19,498 nt of DNA from CAZYVD01 sp964651045 (GTDB taxonomy: Bacteria > Zhuqueibacterota > QNDG01 > DSAB01). Each line of letters begins with the position of its first letter. Position 1 is the first letter of the stretch. Of this stretch, positions 15,782 through 19,498 are shown one piece after another. The notes beneath the pieces were generated by a model. The model worked only from the letters and a program-made list of their open reading frames with translations, made no database searches and was not told where the DNA came from. A program made the translations under genes and the position numbers. The stretch lies in NCBI GenBank assembly GCA_964651045.1, contig CAZYVD010000055.1:1-19498 (forward strand), in the 5' to 3' direction.

Positions 15782-17311
15782 GTGACACAAATCGATCGAA
15801 GGGACTTCCTGAAAAAGAGTGGAGCAGGACTCATGGCAGTAGCTGCAACAAGTAATCTCTGGCATGATCTACTCTTTGCAGGAAAAATCCCAAAGCCATC
15901 CTCTGTCTTTTTTGAAGAACACTTTGGAGTGTCGAGAGAAGACATGAGGAAAATACTGCAAATAGCCCTCTCAAAAGGAGGCGACTTCTCAGAACTCTTT
16001 TTCGAATACCGCATCGTTAATTCAGTAAGAATGGAAGAAGACATCGTTAAAGAGTCATCCGAATATATTGACCTCGGAGTTGGAATAAGGGTCATCAAGG
16101 GAGAACAGACTGGATATGGGTATACTAACGATCTCAAATTCGAAAAGATGAAACAGGCGGCACTAACAGCAGCAGCAATCGCATCGAGCAGTAAAGGTGT
16201 TGTGATTAAAGGATTAGAAGAAAAAACTATCCGACATCAGACATACGATTTGGAAAGACCGATTCATACAATGAAAATCGACTCGAAAATCGACTTGGTA
16301 AAAAGAGCATACTCGACAGCACAGAAATACAACACAAAGGTAACCAAGGTACAGGCCTATCTTGTTGATGAGATTCAATATGTAACAATTGCCAACAGTG
16401 AAGGCCTGCTGATTTCAGATGCAAGGCCACAGGTCAGACTTATGGCTATCTCAACCGCAGAAGATGGCAAAAATAGGAATACGGGTTTCTATTCAGGAGG
16501 AGGCCGTGTCGGACTCGGATACTTCGAAACAGAGAGAACACCTGAATTTATTGGGCAAAAGGCATCCGAAGAGGCTGTAACACTACTCTCAGCAATCGAC
16601 CCCATTGCAGGAGAGCAGCCTGTTGTGCTAAGTTCAGGACAGTCGGGTGTGATGATACATGAGGCGGTAGGTCATCCACTCGAGGCAGATGGAAATCGGA
16701 AAAAAACATCCATAATGTGGGATAAGATGAATAAAATGGTTGCCCAGCCAATAGTCACAATCTACGATGATCCCACAATTCCACATTACCGCGGAAGCAT
16801 AAACATAGATGACGAAGGAGTGAATACAATCAAGACACCACTTATAGAAAAGGGAAGGCTTGTAGGATATCTCCAGGATCGTCTCTCTGCAAAACTGATG
16901 GGAATGAAGACCAATGGTCATGGAAGAAGGCAAAACTATCAATACAATCCGATCCCAAGAATGTGCAACACAATACTGGCCAGAGGAGATTCTGATCCGG
17001 AAGAAATTATTAAATCTGTTAAAAAGGGATTCTATGCGGTTACCTATCAGGGGGGTCAGGTACAGGATTCTGGCAAATTTACATTTTCGGTAAACATGGG
17101 CTATCTTATAGAGGATGGTAGATTAACCAGACCCGTTAAAAATGCAACCCTCATTGGAACAAACGTACAGATCCTTAACGAAGTAACCATGATTGGTAAC
17201 GATATGGGTTTCTTCCTAGGAACATGTGGAAAGGAGGGACAATCCGTGCCAGTTACTGCAGGCACGCCAACTCTTAAGATACGTAAAATGACCGTAGGAG
17301 GCCGGAGATGA
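15782..17311 (+). CDS. tldD: TldD-type metallopeptidase with a twin-arginine signal
   Basis: This 509-aa protein is longer than E. coli TldD (about 480 aa), mainly because of its N-terminus. Residues 5-12 read DRRDFLKK, close to the Tat consensus, followed by a short weakly hydrophobic stretch (about 13-32). The peptidase has the family zinc motif HEAVGH at 293-298, followed by the PLEADGNRK segment, and a C-terminal CGKEGQSVPVTAGTP block ending in KIRKMTVGG. TldD with TldE forms a heterodimeric protease that trims leader-modified peptides such as microcin B17 and CcdA; the natural substrate here is unknown. The start is GTG with a perfect Shine-Dalgarno. The gene overlaps tldE as ATGA. Confidence 0.93.
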   Translation: MTQIDRRDFLKKSGAGLMAVAATSNLWHDLLFAGKIPKPSSVFFEEHFGVSREDMRKILQIALSKGGDFSELFFEYRIVNSVRMEEDIVKESSEYIDLGVGIRVIKGEQTGYGYTNDLKFEKMKQAALTAAAIASSSKGVVIKGLEEKTIRHQTYDLERPIHTMKIDSKIDLVKRAYSTAQKYNTKVTKVQAYLVDEIQYVTIANSEGLLISDARPQVRLMAISTAEDGKNRNTGFYSGGGRVGLGYFETERTPEFIGQKASEEAVTLLSAIDPIAGEQPVVLSSGQSGVMIHEAVGHPLEADGNRKKTSIMWDKMNKMVAQPIVTIYDDPTIPHYRGSINIDDEGVNTIKTPLIEKGRLVGYLQDRLSAKLMGMKTNGHGRRQNYQYNPIPRMCNTILARGDSDPEEIIKSVKKGFYAVTYQGGQVQDSGKFTFSVNMGYLIEDGRLTRPVKNATLIGTNVQILNEVTMIGNDMGFFLGTCGKEGQSVPVTAGTPTLKIRKMTVGGRR

Positions 17312-18636
17312 ATAGAATAAATAAAAAGTTACTCAGTCTGGCCGAGGGACTGGTCACCTACGGCCGGAAGAAGGGGGCAGATCAGGTAGAAATATCCATA
17401 GGTGAAGGAAATGAATTTTCTGTTGATGTGCGTAAAGGAAAGATAGAAAAACTAGTTGACGCTGGATCGAAAAGGCTTTCTTTAAAAGTAATTGTTGATA
17501 ACAAAGTTGCCACAGCCTCATCTTCAGATCTTTCTATCGAAACACTGCATAATCTTATTAATAATGCTATATTAAGAGCAAGAGTCTCAAGCAAAGATCC
17601 TTTTGCTGGCCTTCCTGAAAAAGAGCAAATAAGTGTCAATGTTGACAGACTCAAGATATTTGATCCAAGAATAGTCGAGCTTACACCAGAGGAAAAGATA
17701 GCTGCAGCCAAAAAGTGCGAGGCCATCTGTCTTGCAGACAAGAGAATAAAAAAGTCCTATGGAGCAGGATTTGGAACATTCATCGGTACGACTTATCTTG
17801 TAAACTCTAATGGTTTCAGTGGAACATACTCGCAGACAAGCTGTTCTTGTGGAGTATATCTTCAGGCAGGTGAAGGAGACAATCTATTTGATGAAGGAAA
17901 ATATGACTTTTCAAGAAATCTTAAAGATCTAATGTCACCAGAAGAGATAGCAAAAGAGGCAATTCACAGAGTGACAAGACTCATTGGAGCCAGAAAAGTA
18001 AAAACACAGAATGTGCCGGTAATTCTTGAACCTGAGATGACAGCAGGAGTTCTGAGCTTCCTCTACAGCTGTGTAAATGGAAGCAGTGTCTATATGAAGC
18101 AGACATTTCTTGCAGGAAAACTTGGTGAGAAAGTGGGTAACGATTCAATCACTATTGTAGATGATGGAACAATTCCAGGAACCCCTGGTACTAAACCTTT
18201 TGACAGTGAAGGTGTGCCTGTAAGACGAACATATGTAATAGAGAAGGGAATTCTTAAGAATTATCTGTTGGACACATATTCTGCACGAAAGCTGAAAATG
18301 AAATCGACTGGCAATGCTTCTGGACCAAACAATCTGTATCTTGAGGCGGGAAACTATTCTCCAGATGAGATTATCAAAACTGTTAAAAATGGAATACTTC
18401 TAACAGGAACGATCGGACACGGTCTTGTGCCCACAACAGGAGATATATCGCGAGGAGCATTCGGAATGTGGATCGAGAATGGCGAGATAGCCTATCCGGT
18501 AGCAGAAATTACTATATCCGGCAACCTCGGCAATATTCTTAATGACATCGAGATGATCGGTAATGATCTCAAGTTCAAGAGAAGTGTAAATGGTCCTACA
18601 GTAAAGATTAGGGAAATGACAATCGGTGGGAAGTAA
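17308..18636 (+). CDS. pmbA: TldE/PmbA, partner subunit of TldD
   Basis: This 442-aa protein is near the 450 aa of E. coli PmbA. It shares the TldD fold but has no HExxxH zinc motif, so it is the non-catalytic half of the TldD/TldE heterodimer. Recognisable are the N-terminal GRKKGADQVEISIGEG segment, a KGILKNYLLDTYSARKL block, the NLYLEAGNYSPDEIIK stretch and the terminal NDLKFKRSVNGPTVKIREM with a GGK end. Its ATG overlaps the tldD stop (ATGA) and the AGGAGG for it lies inside tldD. Unlike TldD it has no signal peptide. Confidence 0.93.
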   Translation: MNRINKKLLSLAEGLVTYGRKKGADQVEISIGEGNEFSVDVRKGKIEKLVDAGSKRLSLKVIVDNKVATASSSDLSIETLHNLINNAILRARVSSKDPFAGLPEKEQISVNVDRLKIFDPRIVELTPEEKIAAAKKCEAICLADKRIKKSYGAGFGTFIGTTYLVNSNGFSGTYSQTSCSCGVYLQAGEGDNLFDEGKYDFSRNLKDLMSPEEIAKEAIHRVTRLIGARKVKTQNVPVILEPEMTAGVLSFLYSCVNGSSVYMKQTFLAGKLGEKVGNDSITIVDDGTIPGTPGTKPFDSEGVPVRRTYVIEKGILKNYLLDTYSARKLKMKSTGNASGPNNLYLEAGNYSPDEIIKTVKNGILLTGTIGHGLVPTTGDISRGAFGMWIENGEIAYPVAEITISGNLGNILNDIEMIGNDLKFKRSVNGPTVKIREMTIGGK

Positions 18637-18692
18637 ATACTAAAATATAGAACAAAACGAGTATATCAATATTTTCCATCTTATTATAATTT

Positions 18693-18737
18693 AAAAAGCG
18701 GAGCTGTTGTTTTCTACCCTCAACAACTCCGCTTTTT
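18693..18737 (+). terminator. Strong rho-independent terminator after tldDE
   Basis: A 17-bp stem, with one C-A mismatch, joins AAAAAGCGGAG-C-TGTTG (18693-18709) to CAACA-A-CTCCGCTTTTT (18721-18737) across an 11-nt loop. It ends in five T's and lies 56 bp after the tldE stop. The A-run on the 5' side means it could also work on the minus strand. Confidence 0.85.
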
Positions 18738-18894
18738 CAAATAGGCTTACCCAGATACTAGTTCTTAATATCTTTTAAAATAGTATATCTAAATGTTGTG
18801 TGATTTAAATTAGCGTTGTTTATAATTTCAGGATTTCCTATTATATGTTATTCGTTAGATTGGTAAAAGGTTTAAGAAAGGAGATCCCATAGTC
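18738..18894. other. AT-rich stretch between terminator and transposase remnant
   Basis: I see no gene here. It probably contains the left end of the insertion sequence whose transposase remnant follows; IS481-family ends start with TGT, and TGTTGTGTG near 18794 is a candidate, but the matching right end is outside the window. AAGGAG at 18878-18883 looks like the relic ribosome-binding site of the transposase. Confidence 0.3.
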
Positions 18895-19498
18895 ATTCAC
18901 AAAAGAACGAAATTGACGCCATTTTAACGAGAAGCTCTGTACAACGACCGATACACAAACCGCATGAGGATTTGTGATTTGATACGCAAATATCATGTCT
19001 CGGCACCGACTGTGTACAAGATTATCAATCGAGGCAGACAAGATGATTTTGCGGTTCATAAGAGCATTAACCATAGATTACGCTGTTTGAAATATGGCAT
19101 CAAAAGACTCAATAAAATCGAACACGAAATCGAAGAGCGTCTAAAAAAACAAGCCAAAAGCTACACCAAGGATTACCCCGGTCAGATGGTCCATTTCGAC
19201 TAAAAACGCTTGCCATTACTTGAATGACAATCTGCTCAAGCTCAACGAGATTATCTATTCATCGCTATTGATGATTTCTCCAGAGAGCTTTTTGCAGCCA
19301 TTCTTCCTGATAAAACCCAATATTGATCAAAACTATTTCTGTAGCAGGTTCTGGAGGAATGTGCTTATACAATTGAACAGGTATATTCGGACAACGGCAA
19401 AGAATTTAAAGGCGATCCGAATTATCATGCATTCATGCTGTTATCAAAGTTATTCCAATGAAAGTCAATAGAAATTTTCAAAGAGCATTTGCATTATC
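18895..19498 (+). pseudogene. IS481-family DDE transposase, decayed remnant
   Basis: One frame reads through from 18895 to about 19440 with IS481-type features. These are a TKLTP-REALYN start, an HTH with CDLIRKYHVSAPTVYK, RCLKYGIKRLNKIE, then QMVHFD (first catalytic Asp), DYLFIAIDDFSRELFAAILPDK, and VYSDNGKEFKGDPNYH (second Asp). The frame contains stops at 18925, 19201, 19225, 19324, 19342 and 19459, and the expected ATG is ATT at 18895. Alignment to the family pattern as I recall it shows no frameshift up to about 19440. The third catalytic residue (Glu) and the C-terminus are not recognised before the window ends, so the 3' part is lost or diverged. It cannot make an active transposase. 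Confidence 0.85.

Noticed and set aside
18841..19074. Minus-strand 77-aa frame
   Set aside because: It is antisense to the recognisable N-terminal half of the IS481 transposase, and its translation has no family features.
19201..19461. Stop-codon reassignment or selenocysteine/pyrrolysine recoding in the transposase
   Set aside because: All three stop codons occur in the frame, and intact neighbouring genes end with TAA, TAG and TGA as normal stops. The start codon is also lost, so decay explains it better than recoding.

Overview
The window (about 40% GC by eye) is bacterial chromosome. It carries one long, conserved translation/RNA-metabolism operon on the minus strand, a shorter set of protein-processing and translation-factor-modification genes on the plus strand, and decayed accessory DNA at both ends. 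The stop codons are the normal TAA, TAG and TGA. The phylum cannot be fixed from the sequence. A small TPR membrane protein with a basic N-terminus and a Tat-signal TldD are, from memory, familiar in Bacteroidetes/Chlorobi-related (FCB-type) lineages and uncultured relatives. The nusA-infB-ylxP-rbfA-nrnA-truB order is also common in deltaproteobacteria and spirochaetes. A low-GC, non-gammaproteobacterial, probably poorly sampled lineage is the most I would infer.

Left end (1-442): a DUF4160-type gene broken by an internal deletion/frameshift, preceded by a small inverted repeat, with no intact gene. Minus-strand operon (11965 down to 443): nusA, infB, ylxP (DUF503), rbfA, nrnA (DHH/DHHA1), truB, ribF, rpsO, pnp, a class I aminotransferase and a polysaccharide deacetylase. 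The cistrons overlap or lie close together; the largest gap is about 53 bp. The operon links transcription elongation/termination control (NusA), initiation (IF2), 30S maturation (RbfA, S15), tRNA U55 modification (TruB), RNA turnover (PNPase, NrnA) and flavin cofactor synthesis (RibF). rimP and ylxR, usual neighbours of nusA, are absent.

Upstream of nusA, also on minus: tRNA-Arg(CCU), an orphan single-domain response regulator and a one-TM TPR protein. A rho-independent terminator lies between the TPR gene and nusA. The best nusA promoter overlaps its upstream side, so the predicted nusA mRNA would begin almost exactly with that hairpin.

Plus strand (13437-18636), divergent from the tRNA: an M20 metallo-hydrolase, an EpmA/PoxA-type EF-P lysine ligase overlapping its end, then tldD and tldE/pmbA joined by an ATGA overlap and closed by a strong hairpin terminator. 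TldD carries a twin-arginine signal and TldE has none.

Right end (18738-19498): an IS481-family transposase remnant that stays in one reading frame but contains at least six nonsense codons and has lost its start codon. I found no CRISPR array, prophage or clearly new multi-gene system. The points most worth a second look are the nusA leader arrangement, the Tat-TldD/leaderless TldE pair, the in-frame aminotransferase/deacetylase junction and the two decayed accessory pieces.
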